Part shown: in pieces, positions 11,848 through 17,985 of the stretch
How the letters are laid out: each line of letters begins with the position of its first letter
Position numbering within the stretch: position 1 is the first letter of the stretch
Source of the DNA: CAYHEQ01 sp964355795
GTDB taxonomy: Bacteria > Patescibacteriota > JACPGU01
Direction: 5' to 3'
NCBI GenBank assembly: GCA_964355795.1
Contig: CAYHEQ010000011.1
Location: 1-20,897 of the forward strand
DNA length: 20,897 nucleotides
Position numbers and translations under genes: made by a program
Notes under the pieces: model-generated
What the model was told of the DNA's origin: nothing
The model's input: the letters and a program-made list of their open reading frames with translations, nothing else
The model's database searches: none

Positions 11848-12486
11848 GTGAACATAGAACAAACGAGTAGCTCCACGGAAACCCCCGCGCAGAAAGCGGA
11901 GAGAATAGACAAGAGCTTTAGGGAAAAAACGGAGACATTTTTCGATTCTTTGCGAAAGGAGAAAGGCAGACATTCTGGTTCGATTGCTATTCGTTATAAT
12001 GAGACGATCCGCTTCTTTAGTGACATAACACATAAAGAGCCGAATACCTACGAGGCGCAATCCCGCATAAATGAGGATTCCAAAATTGCCCTTATGGGAA
12101 TAATAGATAGAGTTGGCAAAATCATTGAAAAAAATTCAGCTTTTACCAACGGTATCGACAATGAAGCCATCCTGGGAGTCATAGAGAAATATAAACAAAA
12201 CATCAGCGAATACTCTCGTATATCGGAAAAATTGAAGGGTGACATACTGAAAGAATTATCTTTAATAGAAAAAGAGGCAACAGAGCTAGAAGATCCTCAA
12301 GACCAATATTCACGACACAGGTTAGAATTGACGGTAATTTATAATAGATTGATGAGTTTCGAAGAGAATATTATGAAAGAAAGACAGCCAGAAGAATTCG
12401 AGAATGATGGTTCGCCAATAAAGGAACGTCAGGATGTAAATAGCGTATGGAGGAATACTATTATTGATAGATTGGGAGCAAAATAA
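11848..12486 (+). CDS. Hypothetical helical protein, GTG start
   Basis: A 212-residue protein starting at GTG 11848, fixed by a strong SD (AAAGGAG at 11836-11842, 5 bases away). It follows the radA stop by 12 bp, so it is probably cotranscribed. No signal peptide, transmembrane segment or Cys-rich motif. The sequence is highly charged and helix-favouring (KAERIDKSFREKTETFFDSL, ISEKLKGDILKELSLIEKEA), suggesting a soluble alpha-helical or coiled-coil protein. I recognise no family. Unlike its neighbours it contains no palindrome or heptad block. It ends at TAA 12486. Confidence 0.75.
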   Translation: MNIEQTSSSTETPAQKAERIDKSFREKTETFFDSLRKEKGRHSGSIAIRYNETIRFFSDITHKEPNTYEAQSRINEDSKIALMGIIDRVGKIIEKNSAFTNGIDNEAILGVIEKYKQNISEYSRISEKLKGDILKELSLIEKEATELEDPQDQYSRHRLELTVIYNRLMSFEENIMKERQPEEFENDGSPIKERQDVNSVWRNTIIDRLGAK

Positions 12487-12514
12487 AAAAGTAGCAACAA
12501 CGTCCGCGTTTCTT

Positions 12515-12862
12515 ATGGACAAAAGATCTTTCGCTATTATTATTATTTTAACCACCGTCGTTTCCTACCTCTTTATTCGCCGGTATTTTAAGATTGCGCC
12601 GAGATATTTCCTCTACGCCTCGGTGGGTATTTTTCTGGGATTGCTAGCTGGTATCACCATCGCTTGGCCGATGTCGGCCTTCCTCGGCAATTTCGGCATT
12701 ATTGTCGCGCCTTATATTCTGGGAATGATTTTGATGGTTTTTATAGAATTCTTCATTCTGGAAGGCGGGCCGATGATGAAATTAGCGGTCAAAGAATGGG
12801 GGATATTTCGGAGGAAAAATAAGATTAGCGTCTGGGGCGGACATAGAGTGGAAATTAAATAA
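12515..12862 (+). CDS. Small integral membrane protein
   Basis: I start at ATG 12515 (MDKRSFAIIIILTTVV), giving 115 residues; a TTG at 12464 would extend it into the previous gene. Three or four transmembrane segments are visible (about residues 5-22, 32-55, 60-82), ending in a basic cytoplasmic tail (KEWGIFRRKNK). The segment with LGLLAGITIAWPMSAFLGN loosely recalls the membrane region of YacL-type PIN/TRAM proteins, which often sit near radA, but the PIN and TRAM domains are absent. It could be a remnant of such a gene or an unrelated small membrane protein. No SD seen. Its position after radA and the 212-residue gene suggests one operon. Confidence 0.7.
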   Translation: MDKRSFAIIIILTTVVSYLFIRRYFKIAPRYFLYASVGIFLGLLAGITIAWPMSAFLGNFGIIVAPYILGMILMVFIEFFILEGGPMMKLAVKEWGIFRRKNKISVWGGHRVEIK

Positions 12863-12876
12863 TTTCCAATGAATCC

Positions 12877-12929
12877 GAGGTTCGACCTTGGAGAAGTTCG
12901 AAGCTAAGGTCGAACCTCTGAATTGATTT
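12877..12929. repeat. Palindromic element, copy H (inverted twin of copy G)
   Basis: Arm GAGGTTCGACCTT (12877-12889), 16-bp core GGAGAAGTTCGAAGCT (12890-12905), arm AAGGTCGAACCTC (12906-12918). The core is the reverse complement of that in copy G less one base, and the right flank TGAATTGATTT (12919-12929) matches the reverse complement of the left flank of G, so the homologous unit is longer than the palindrome. It lies upstream of the mpg gene. Confidence 0.9.
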
Positions 12930-12993
12930 CTAAAACAATAATAGAGTAGATTGTTCAGGAAGATATTGAGCAGACCCTAACGAAATTACCGCC

Positions 12994-13578
12994 ATGAGAC
13001 TGAAAAAGTCTTTTTTTGATAGAAACACCATCCAAGTAGCCAAGGATTTGCTCGGCAAGAAAATTGTCCGTATTTTTGACGATGGTTCAAAACTGGAAGC
13101 GATAATTACTGAAACAGAAGCCTATCACGGTTTTGACGATCGCGCCTCGCACGCTTCCAAAAAGAAAACGGAACGCAACAAAATAATGTTCGGCAAAGCG
13201 GGACTAATTTATGTCTATTTAGTTTACGGAATGCACTATTGCTTGAATTTTGTCACAATGGACGAAGGATTTCCGGCGGCAGTTCTGATCCGATCGGTTA
13301 CGATCGTAGATTCAGGATTCAAGAATCAAGATTCAAGAATAATAGATGGACCGGGAAAATTATGCAGGGAATTAAAAATAGACAAAAGTTTCTATGGGGA
13401 GGATTTGGCGAAGAGCCAAAGAATCTGGGTAGAGACAATTCATGAATTGTCTCTACGGAAACATGGTATAATAGCCTCCGAAAGAGTGGGCGTGGATTAC
13501 GCGGGAGAGTCGGCAAGATTATTGTGGAACTTCAAATTACAAAATCTAAATGTCAAATCAAGTGCAAAATCTAAATGA
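12994..13578 (+). CDS. 3-methyladenine DNA glycosylase (AAG/MPG family)
   Basis: A 194-residue protein that excises alkylated purines. The catalytic Glu is E42 in TETEAYHGFDDRASHA, with the intercalating Tyr Y44; YGMHYCLN, LIRSV and GPGKLCREL are also conserved. Repeats contribute three parts: residues 106-115 (heptad block; FKNQDSR), 146-155 (a perfect 28-bp palindrome; VETIHELSL), and the C-terminus from about 180 (heptad block; FKLQNLNVK), where the family normally has an aromatic-rich final strand. The active site is untouched, but the altered C-terminus could reduce stability. It overlaps the next gene by 29 bp. The ATG has no SD. Copy H of a palindromic repeat lies in the leader. Confidence 0.93.
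   Translation: MRLKKSFFDRNTIQVAKDLLGKKIVRIFDDGSKLEAIITETEAYHGFDDRASHASKKKTERNKIMFGKAGLIYVYLVYGMHYCLNFVTMDEGFPAAVLIRSVTIVDSGFKNQDSRIIDGPGKLCRELKIDKSFYGEDLAKSQRIWVETIHELSLRKHGIIASERVGVDYAGESARLLWNFKLQNLNVKSSAKSK
13309..13336. repeat. 28-bp heptad block (4 x 7 bp), GATTCAA type, in mpg
   Basis: Units GATTCAG, GATTCAA, GAATCAA, GATTCAA. It encodes residues 106-115 of the glycosylase. The first unit ends in G, as in the blocks at 3924-3951 and 5771-5798 read on the minus strand, indicating a fixed internal order of units. Confidence 0.88.
13429..13456. repeat. Perfect 28-bp palindrome GTAGAGACAATT..., in mpg
   Basis: GTAGAGACAATT, CATG centre, AATTGTCTCTAC: fully self-complementary. It is translated in frame as residues 146-155 of the glycosylase. 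A relative is upstream of clpC (18143-18170). Palindromes of the form GTAGAGAC...GTCTCTAC are known to me as dispersed repeats in other bacteria such as cyanobacteria. Confidence 0.93.
13531..13558. repeat. 28-bp heptad block at the mpg/wecG junction
   Basis: Units TTCAAAT, TACAAAA, TCTAAAT, GTCAAAT. It codes for the C-terminus of the glycosylase and, in another frame, contains the ATG (13550) of the glycosyltransferase gene. The gene overlap was therefore probably created by the repeat. Confidence 0.65.
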
Positions 13579-14401
13579 AAAAATTTCTATTCTTGGCGTG
13601 CCCGTTAACAAGATAGGTTTTTTTGATACCCTAAAAAAGATTGATGAATTTGTGCGAAGTGGCCAGCCCCACCAGATAGCGACCGTCAACGCGGAATTCA
13701 TTATGGGAGCGCAAAAAGACCGAGAATTGCTGAAAATACTGCAAAATACCGACCTCAATACACCGGATGGGATGGGAACAGTATGGGCGGCGAAATACTT
13801 AGCGAAAAACGAAAAATTAAAAACGAAAAATTATAGTGGCGCGTTGCGTCTTTTGTCAAATTTTTTCTGGCTGAAAACTACCCTTCTGGCTATTATTTTC
13901 GCAAGAAAATGGTTGCGCTCGGAAATCAAAGAGAGAGTAACGGGGATTGATCTGATGTGGGAGATCGCCAATCTCGCGCAGGAGAGGGGCTGGAGTATCT
14001 ATCTTTTGGGCGCCGGGGAGGGGGTAGCTACTGAGGTGGCGGAAAAATTGACGGCTCTCTACCCGCGCTTGCAAATTGCCGGCGGATACAGTGGCCGACC
14101 AGAAGAAACGGGCTTGGTGGAAAAAATAGCGAAAACAAAGCCCGACATCCTCTTCGTCGCTTTCGGCAATCCGAAACAAGAAAAATTCATTTTCAAAAAC
14201 AAAAAAGAGCTTGGCGCCAAAGTAATGATGGGCGTCGGTGGATCGTTTGACTTCATCACCGGTCGCGCCAAAAGAGCGCCCCAATTCCTCCAAAAACTCG
14301 GTCTAGAATGGTTCTGGCGACTAATTCGCGAACCAAAAAGGGCTTTACGAATTTACAACGCTACGGTAAAATTCGTTTGGTCAGTATTCCGACAAGGATA
14401 A
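13550..14401 (+). CDS. WecG/TagA/CpsF family glycosyltransferase (GT26)
   Basis: A 283-residue enzyme that adds a sugar (ManNAc-type in known members) to a lipid-linked acceptor at the inner face of the membrane. Seen: TVNAEFIMGAQ, TPDGMGTVWAA with the likely catalytic Asp, RVTGIDLM, YLLGAGEGVA, FVAFGNPKQEKF, GVGGSFDFITG and a C-terminal RLIREPKRA. Between TVWAA and RVTG there is a long insert (about residues 84-125) that begins with a 28-bp heptad repeat (86-95) and continues as a hydrophobic stretch (LLSNFFWLKTTLLAIIFARK) that may bind the membrane. The start overlaps the mpg gene within a heptad block; ATG 13550 and GTG 13562 are both possible. No SD. Confidence 0.93.
   Translation: MSNQVQNLNEKISILGVPVNKIGFFDTLKKIDEFVRSGQPHQIATVNAEFIMGAQKDRELLKILQNTDLNTPDGMGTVWAAKYLAKNEKLKTKNYSGALRLLSNFFWLKTTLLAIIFARKWLRSEIKERVTGIDLMWEIANLAQERGWSIYLLGAGEGVATEVAEKLTALYPRLQIAGGYSGRPEETGLVEKIAKTKPDILFVAFGNPKQEKFIFKNKKELGAKVMMGVGGSFDFITGRAKRAPQFLQKLGLEWFWRLIREPKRALRIYNATVKFVWSVFRQG
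13805..13832. repeat. 28-bp heptad block (4 x 7 bp), AAAAACG/AAAAATT, in wecG-like gene
   Basis: Units AAAAACG, AAAAATT, AAAAACG, AAAAATT, so it is also a perfect 14-bp duplication. It encodes residues 86-95 (NEKLKTKN) at the beginning of the insert in the glycosyltransferase. Confidence 0.82.
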
Positions 14402-14470
14402 AAGCAGGAGGAGAACATTTGTTGAGGTGGGCGTTTTTCCGCAAAAAGCGAAGCTCATTGCCAGAAAGCC

Positions 14471-14499
14471 TTGACAGCTAAATTATTTTTTGATATAAT
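14471..14499 (+). promoter_or_regulatory. Consensus sigma-70-type promoter
   Basis: TTGACA (14471-14476), 17-bp spacer, TATAAT (14494-14499): perfect match to the housekeeping consensus. It drives the tandem-repeat protein gene, giving a leader of about 45 bases. It is the strongest promoter seen in the window. Confidence 0.92.
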
Positions 14500-14549
14500 A
14501 ACAGTCGTTCGGTAGATGTACCTAAAAAAATGAAAAGAGAGGGATTGCC

Positions 14550-15027
14550 ATGAAATTCAATGAGCTCGTAGAGAAAGTGGGGATTGGTTTGGCTGTGGTC
14601 ATAGCATATAATAAGCTTTCGGAAGACTTTTTTGACAAACTGTCTTTCGAGCAGTGGCTGTCAGTTTACGAAAACGCTCCTGCCGGTAGTGCGCTCAAGG
14701 AGACGGCTCTCGTCAAGATGGCCGAGACGGCGCAAACTTTCGAGCAGTGGCTGGCGGTTTACGAAAACGCTCCTATCGGTAGTGAGCTCAAGGAGACGGC
14801 TCTCGTCAAGATGGCCGAGACGGCGCAAACTTTCGAGCAGNNNNNNNNNNNNNNNNNNNNNNNNNNNNNNNNNNNNNNNNNNNNNNNNNNNNNNNNNNNN
14901 NNNNNNNNNNNNNNNNNNNNNNNNNNNNNNNNNNNNNNNNTGGCTGGCGGTTTACGAAAACGCTCCTATCGGTAGTGAGCTCAAGAAGACAGCTCTCGCC
15001 AAGATGGGCGAATTAATAGAGGTATAA
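14550..15027 (+). CDS. Tandem 31-residue repeat protein (interrupted by assembly gap)
   Basis: ATG 14550 has SD GAGAGGG 6 bases upstream and a perfect promoter at 14471-14499. After a 32-residue start (MKFNELVEKVGIGLAVV...), a 31-residue unit repeats: FEQWLAVYENAPIGSELKE followed by TALVKMAETAQT. Two units and the start of a third precede a run of 100 N; one more unit and the end KMGELIEV follow, ending at TAA 15027. Each unit looks like two helices, so the protein is probably an alpha-solenoid (HEAT/TPR-like), likely a binding scaffold. The frame changes across the gap only because 100 is an arbitrary gap size. No signal peptide. Function unknown. A perfect terminator follows at 15058-15083. 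Confidence 0.8.
14646..15018 (+). repeat. 93-bp tandem coding repeats
   Basis: Units start at 14646, 14739 and 14832 (exactly 93 bp apart), with units 2 and 3 nearly identical at the nucleotide level, and another unit after the gap. The sequence before the gap (ending GAGCAG) and after it (starting TGGCTGGCG) join exactly as in a unit, so missing DNA should be a multiple of 93 bp, possibly zero. Confidence 0.9.
14841..14940. other. Assembly gap (100 N)
   Basis: Exactly 100 N, the usual scaffold placeholder for a gap of unknown size. It sits in the tandem repeats, which is the likely cause of the break. Confidence 0.98.
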
Positions 15028-15057
15028 TCTCTCGGCCAATGCCATTTGTATCTCACG

Positions 15058-15083
15058 AAAGAGCGCTAAAAGCGCTCTTTTTT
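15058..15083 (+). terminator. Rho-independent terminator after repeat protein gene
   Basis: AAAGAGCGCT (15058-15067) pairs perfectly with AGCGCTCTTT (15071-15080), with a total T-run of six at the end. It isolates the repeat gene from nusA. Confidence 0.93.
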
Positions 15084-15115
15084 GCGCCAGAATAATGGAA
15101 AAACGGAGCCTCCAC

Positions 15116-15143
15116 TTGACGCCCAAAAACCCTGTGGTATAAT
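15116..15143 (+). promoter_or_regulatory. nusA promoter with extended -10
   Basis: TTGACG (15116-15121), 16-bp spacer, TATAAT (15138-15143) preceded by TGG, an extended -10 motif. Transcription would start near 15150, just before the hairpin at 15153-15170. Confidence 0.88.
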
Positions 15144-15152
15144 GAAGCGGAA

Positions 15153-15180
15153 TAGAGTATTTATACTCTATTTTATTTTT
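15153..15180 (+). terminator. Terminator-like hairpin in the nusA leader (possible attenuator)
   Basis: TAGAGTA (15153-15159) pairs with TACTCTA (15164-15170), followed by TTTTATTTTT (15171-15180). It lies within the first 30 transcribed bases of the nusA mRNA. A short AU-rich stem with a U-tract is the kind of signal whose efficiency depends on NusA, so autoregulation is a reasonable inference. The remaining leader (15199-15235) has three TTAGC-containing units. Confidence 0.6.
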
Positions 15181-15240
15181 ACTCATTTTGCCCAATTCGT
15201 AAAAATTAGCCTAAATTAGCATATTAATTAGCGTACAACA

Positions 15241-16458
15241 ATGAATGCAGAATTCATCCTCGCTCTTGAGCATCTCGCTGAAGAGAAGAAAATCAGCAAA
15301 GAGGCCATTTTGGAAGCCGTAGAGGCGGCGTTGGCCGCAGCGTACAGAAAAGATTACGGCAAGCCCAGTCAAATCATCCGTTGCCAGATAGATACCGAAA
15401 AAGGCGCGATGAAATTTTGGGGCGTGAAAAAAATCGTGGAAGAAGTAGCCGATGAAAATAGCGAGATATTGCTAAAAGACGCCAAAAAACAAGATAAAAA
15501 GGCGGAGCTGGAAGGCGAAATCACTTACGATCTACCGACTCAAGAAGATTTTGGCCGTATCGCGGCGCAAACTGCCAAACAAGTGGTTATTCAAAAATTA
15601 AAAGAATTGGAGCGCGAAATCATTTTCAACGAATTCAAATCTATGGAAGGCAGGATGGCCAACGGCATCGTCCAACAGATTGAAGCGGGCAATGTCATTG
15701 TGGATTTGGGACGCGCCAATGGCATTATGTTCCCATCAGAACAAATGACCAGCGAAAATTACCGAACGGGCCAAAGGATTAAAGTTGTGGTAGTCGCTGT
15801 GGAAAAGAATAATCGTGGTCCGCAAATCATCGTCTCTCGCGCCAACGAAAATTTGATTAAAGAATTATTTATGATGGAAGTGCCGGAAATAGAATCCGGA
15901 ACGGTGGCGGTAATGGGGATTGCTCGTGAAGCGGGGGTCAGAACCAAGATGGCCGTAAGAGCCTTGCAAGACGGAGTGGATCCGGTCGGCTCTTGTGTGG
16001 GGCAGAGAGGCACTCGCGTTCAAGCAGTATTGTCGGAATTGGGAATGGAAAAAATTGACATCGTTCTCTGGAACGAAAACGAAGAGGACTATATCATCAA
16101 TGCTTTGTCGCCAGCCAAGGTGGCGGAAGTGAAATTGGATTCAAAACGGAGAGAGGCGATTGTTTATGTAGAGCCCGATCAGCTTTCTCTGGCTATTGGT
16201 AAAAATGGCCAGAATGTTCGTCTGGCCGCGAAATTGACTGATTGGAAGATTGATGTGCTGGATATTAATCAAAAACCGGCGAAAGCAACAGAAAAACAGG
16301 TGGATAAGGGAGAACAAAAAGAGAAAAAACCGAAGAAAGAAAAGGCGGAAAAGATTGTGGCAATAAAAGAAATTAAACCAAAGAAAGAAAAGAAACCAAA
16401 AAAAGAAAAAGCGAAGCCCGCCACAGAAGAAGTAAAAGTAGAAACATCAACACAATAG
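15241..16458 (+). CDS. nusA: Transcription termination/antitermination factor NusA
   Basis: A 405-residue RNA polymerase-binding factor affecting pausing and termination. Domains in order: NusA N-terminal domain (about 1-125, MNAEFILALEHLAEEKKIS), S1 (about 130-200, GIVQQIEAGNVIVDLGRANG), KH1 (about 225-285, DPVGSCVGQRGTRVQAVLSE) and KH2 (about 300-350, LAIGKNGQNVRLAAKLTDW). The C-terminus (about 351-405) is a Lys/Glu-rich disordered tail with repeated PKKEK. The E. coli-type acidic repeats are absent, as in many bacteria. The usual nusA partners (rimP, infB) are not adjacent. It has its own promoter and a terminator-like hairpin in the leader. The ATG has no SD; the leader is AT-rich with TTAGC repeats. 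Confidence 0.97.
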   Translation: MNAEFILALEHLAEEKKISKEAILEAVEAALAAAYRKDYGKPSQIIRCQIDTEKGAMKFWGVKKIVEEVADENSEILLKDAKKQDKKAELEGEITYDLPTQEDFGRIAAQTAKQVVIQKLKELEREIIFNEFKSMEGRMANGIVQQIEAGNVIVDLGRANGIMFPSEQMTSENYRTGQRIKVVVVAVEKNNRGPQIIVSRANENLIKELFMMEVPEIESGTVAVMGIAREAGVRTKMAVRALQDGVDPVGSCVGQRGTRVQAVLSELGMEKIDIVLWNENEEDYIINALSPAKVAEVKLDSKRREAIVYVEPDQLSLAIGKNGQNVRLAAKLTDWKIDVLDINQKPAKATEKQVDKGEQKEKKPKKEKAEKIVAIKEIKPKKEKKPKKEKAKPATEEVKVETSTQ

Positions 16459-16508
16459 TTTTTGACTACATCTTTGTCCTTTAATTCTTTGCCGAGGAGG
16501 CGATAACG

Positions 16509-17117
16509 ATGAAGTTATCCATGGAAAGGTTGGTCGTTTCTTTGTTGATGAAAAAAAATGAGGCGAGCCGAAGAAAATTATTTGATAAATATGGCATCGT
16601 ATGGACCCCCATTCCTGACACCAAGGGCATAGTTGTCGTATCAAGCATTTTCCCGTTAGGTGACCATTTTTTCTTCATCGGCGCCTTTGAGCATCCTTCT
16701 GGGGGAGGAATGGTCTACCAAGTTTTCTACGAGAATGGTCTCATCGGAACCAGTCCGCCACAATTCCAAAAATGTAATTTCACAGTCATCCTAAATGGCC
16801 GAGTGGAAATCTGGGCGCTATTTGAGGAAGAAATAGATGGTCGAATGATTCCTGTTTCCGTCACCCTCCTCTTGAACAATGAACAGATACCGACTGTTTA
16901 TGGTTGCACTTATTACCGTCTAAAGGAGCTTCAAAAACCGTGCGATCATATTTCTACCACCAATTCCCAAGACCGAATTTCTTTCTTGGAGAAAAAACTG
17001 CGAAGATTTTCTAGGGCGTGGAGAACACTTTGGGTCTGCGAGAAAGATGCCTCAAAAGTGGGAGGTAAAGGAATCTTTTTGGCTGACGGTCAACTTTTCT
17101 TGCTGTCTTTTCCTTGA
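16509..17117 (+). CDS. Hypothetical protein (202 aa)
   Basis: ATG 16509 has a strong SD (GAGGAGG, 16494-16500, 8 bases away), and the frame ends at TGA 17117. The protein has a basic N-terminal helix (MERLVVSLLMKKNEASRRK), a beta-rich middle (IVVVSSIFPLGDHFFFIGAFE; GGGMVYQVFYENGLIG; CNFTVILNGRVEIWALFEEE; SVTLLLNN), and a basic C-terminal part (FLEKKLRRFSRAWRTLWVC). No signal peptide or transmembrane segment. I recognise no family. It follows nusA by 50 bp with no terminator between, so it may be cotranscribed, and a perfect-looking terminator follows it at 17152-17193. It has no palindromes or heptads. Confidence 0.75.
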   Translation: MKLSMERLVVSLLMKKNEASRRKLFDKYGIVWTPIPDTKGIVVVSSIFPLGDHFFFIGAFEHPSGGGMVYQVFYENGLIGTSPPQFQKCNFTVILNGRVEIWALFEEEIDGRMIPVSVTLLLNNEQIPTVYGCTYYRLKELQKPCDHISTTNSQDRISFLEKKLRRFSRAWRTLWVCEKDASKVGGKGIFLADGQLFLLSFP

Positions 17118-17151
17118 AATGTTTTCTCAACAAACGCCTTATACAGGGCAA

Positions 17152-17193
17152 AAAAATGGTGTTGGATTTTCAGCGCCATTTTTATTTTTTTTT
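17152..17193 (+). terminator. Rho-independent terminator
   Basis: AAAAATGGTGTTG (17152-17164) pairs with CAGCGCCATTTTT (17171-17183) with two G-U pairs, followed by ATTTTTTTTT. It ends the nusA/hypothetical unit and directly abuts the next -10 box. Confidence 0.9.
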
Positions 17194-17201
17194 GCTATAA
17201 T
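17193..17201 (+). promoter_or_regulatory. Extended -10 promoter upstream of the glycosylase gene
   Basis: TGC followed by TATAAT (17196-17201). The -35 region falls in the preceding terminator and has no consensus, so recognition would rely on the extended -10. Confidence 0.65.
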
Positions 17202-17240
17202 ATTAAGACTTTCGCGTTTCAAGAAAAACATTGTTAGCAA

Positions 17241-17288
17241 GAGGTCGTTCCTCCGTCGTAGCGATAGCGGAGATGGAGGTGCGACCTC
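17241..17288. repeat. Palindromic element J in the glycosylase leader
   Basis: GAGGTCGTTCCTCC (17241-17254) and GGAGGTGCGACCTC (17275-17288) pair with two mismatches around a 20-bp centre. A competing inner stem CTCCG/CGGAG (17251-17255 with 17268-17272) is present. It lies in the 5' untranslated region, so it may affect translation of the downstream gene. Confidence 0.75.
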
Positions 17289-17361
17289 GGCCAAGAGAGA
17301 TGTTAGAAGCTAAAGAAACTTTTTACGACCTCAATCGCAAAAGTCCTAAAACAATATTTCT

Positions 17362-17985
17362 ATGCCCCAAGACTTGGAAAATGAAAAGCAAAAAAGATTT
17401 ACGGCGATGAAAATAATCAGAGACGAAATGGTGGATTTTCGGAATTCGCCACTTTTTGAATACCGGACAAAAAACGGCTATTTTCCCGTGGTAGGCGAGG
17501 GGAGTCATTTCGCTCGCGTGATGTTCATCGGCGAAGCGCCGGGGGAAACGGAGGCGAAAACTGGCAAACCTTTTTGTGGCGCGTCTGGTCGCGTGTTGGA
17601 CGAATGTTTCGCGCATATTGCTATGCCGAGACTAGACGCTTATGTGACCAACATCGTCAAAGACCGCCCGCCGAATAATCGCGATCCGGAGCTGGACGAG
17701 ATTTTGCTCTACTCTCCGTTCCTTGATCGCCAAATAGAGATCATCCAACCGACAGTCATTGCCACTCTCGGCCGATTTTCTATGGATTATATTATGAAAA
17801 AATTTAATCGTGGCACCGATCTGCGCGCTATTTCCAAAATTCACGGCCAAGTATTTGAGGCTGAAACCGCCTACGGCAAAATTAAAATTCTCCCGCTTTA
17901 TCACCCCGCCGCCACCATCTACAACCGCGCGACGAGGGAGGATTTGTTCAAAGATTTTGAGATATTGAAATCACTTATAAAATAA
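17362..17985 (+). CDS. Family 4-like uracil-DNA glycosylase without Fe-S cysteines
   Basis: A 207-residue enzyme that removes uracil from DNA. Motif A is GEAPGETEAKTGKPFCGASG (residues 57-76) and motif B is LPLYHPAAT with His 181. YVTNIVKDRPPNNRDP and PFLDRQIEIIQPTVI also match family 4. The four [4Fe-4S] ligands of that family are not conserved: the CxxCPL site reads FRNSPL (F26, S29), KCRPP reads KDRPP (D101), and the ACRPFL-type Cys is S118. So the cluster is very probably absent while the active site is kept. No SD at ATG 17362. The leader contains a palindromic repeat (17241-17288). The stop codon lies in the terminator stem at 17979-18020. Confidence 0.88.
   Translation: MPQDLENEKQKRFTAMKIIRDEMVDFRNSPLFEYRTKNGYFPVVGEGSHFARVMFIGEAPGETEAKTGKPFCGASGRVLDECFAHIAMPRLDAYVTNIVKDRPPNNRDPELDEILLYSPFLDRQIEIIQPTVIATLGRFSMDYIMKKFNRGTDLRAISKIHGQVFEAETAYGKIKILPLYHPAATIYNRATREDLFKDFEILKSLIK

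Noticed and set aside
4773..12918. GGTTCGA motifs in copies E, G and H resembling a tRNA T-arm
   Set aside because: No acceptor, D or anticodon arms can be built around them; the motif is part of a palindromic arm.
947..13832. CRISPR array
   Set aside because: Repeated units are contiguous heptamers or isolated palindromes; there is no regular repeat-spacer pattern and no cas gene.
14841..14940. Frameshift in the repeat protein after the gap
   Set aside because: The N run is a fixed 100-base placeholder, so the apparent frame change has no meaning.
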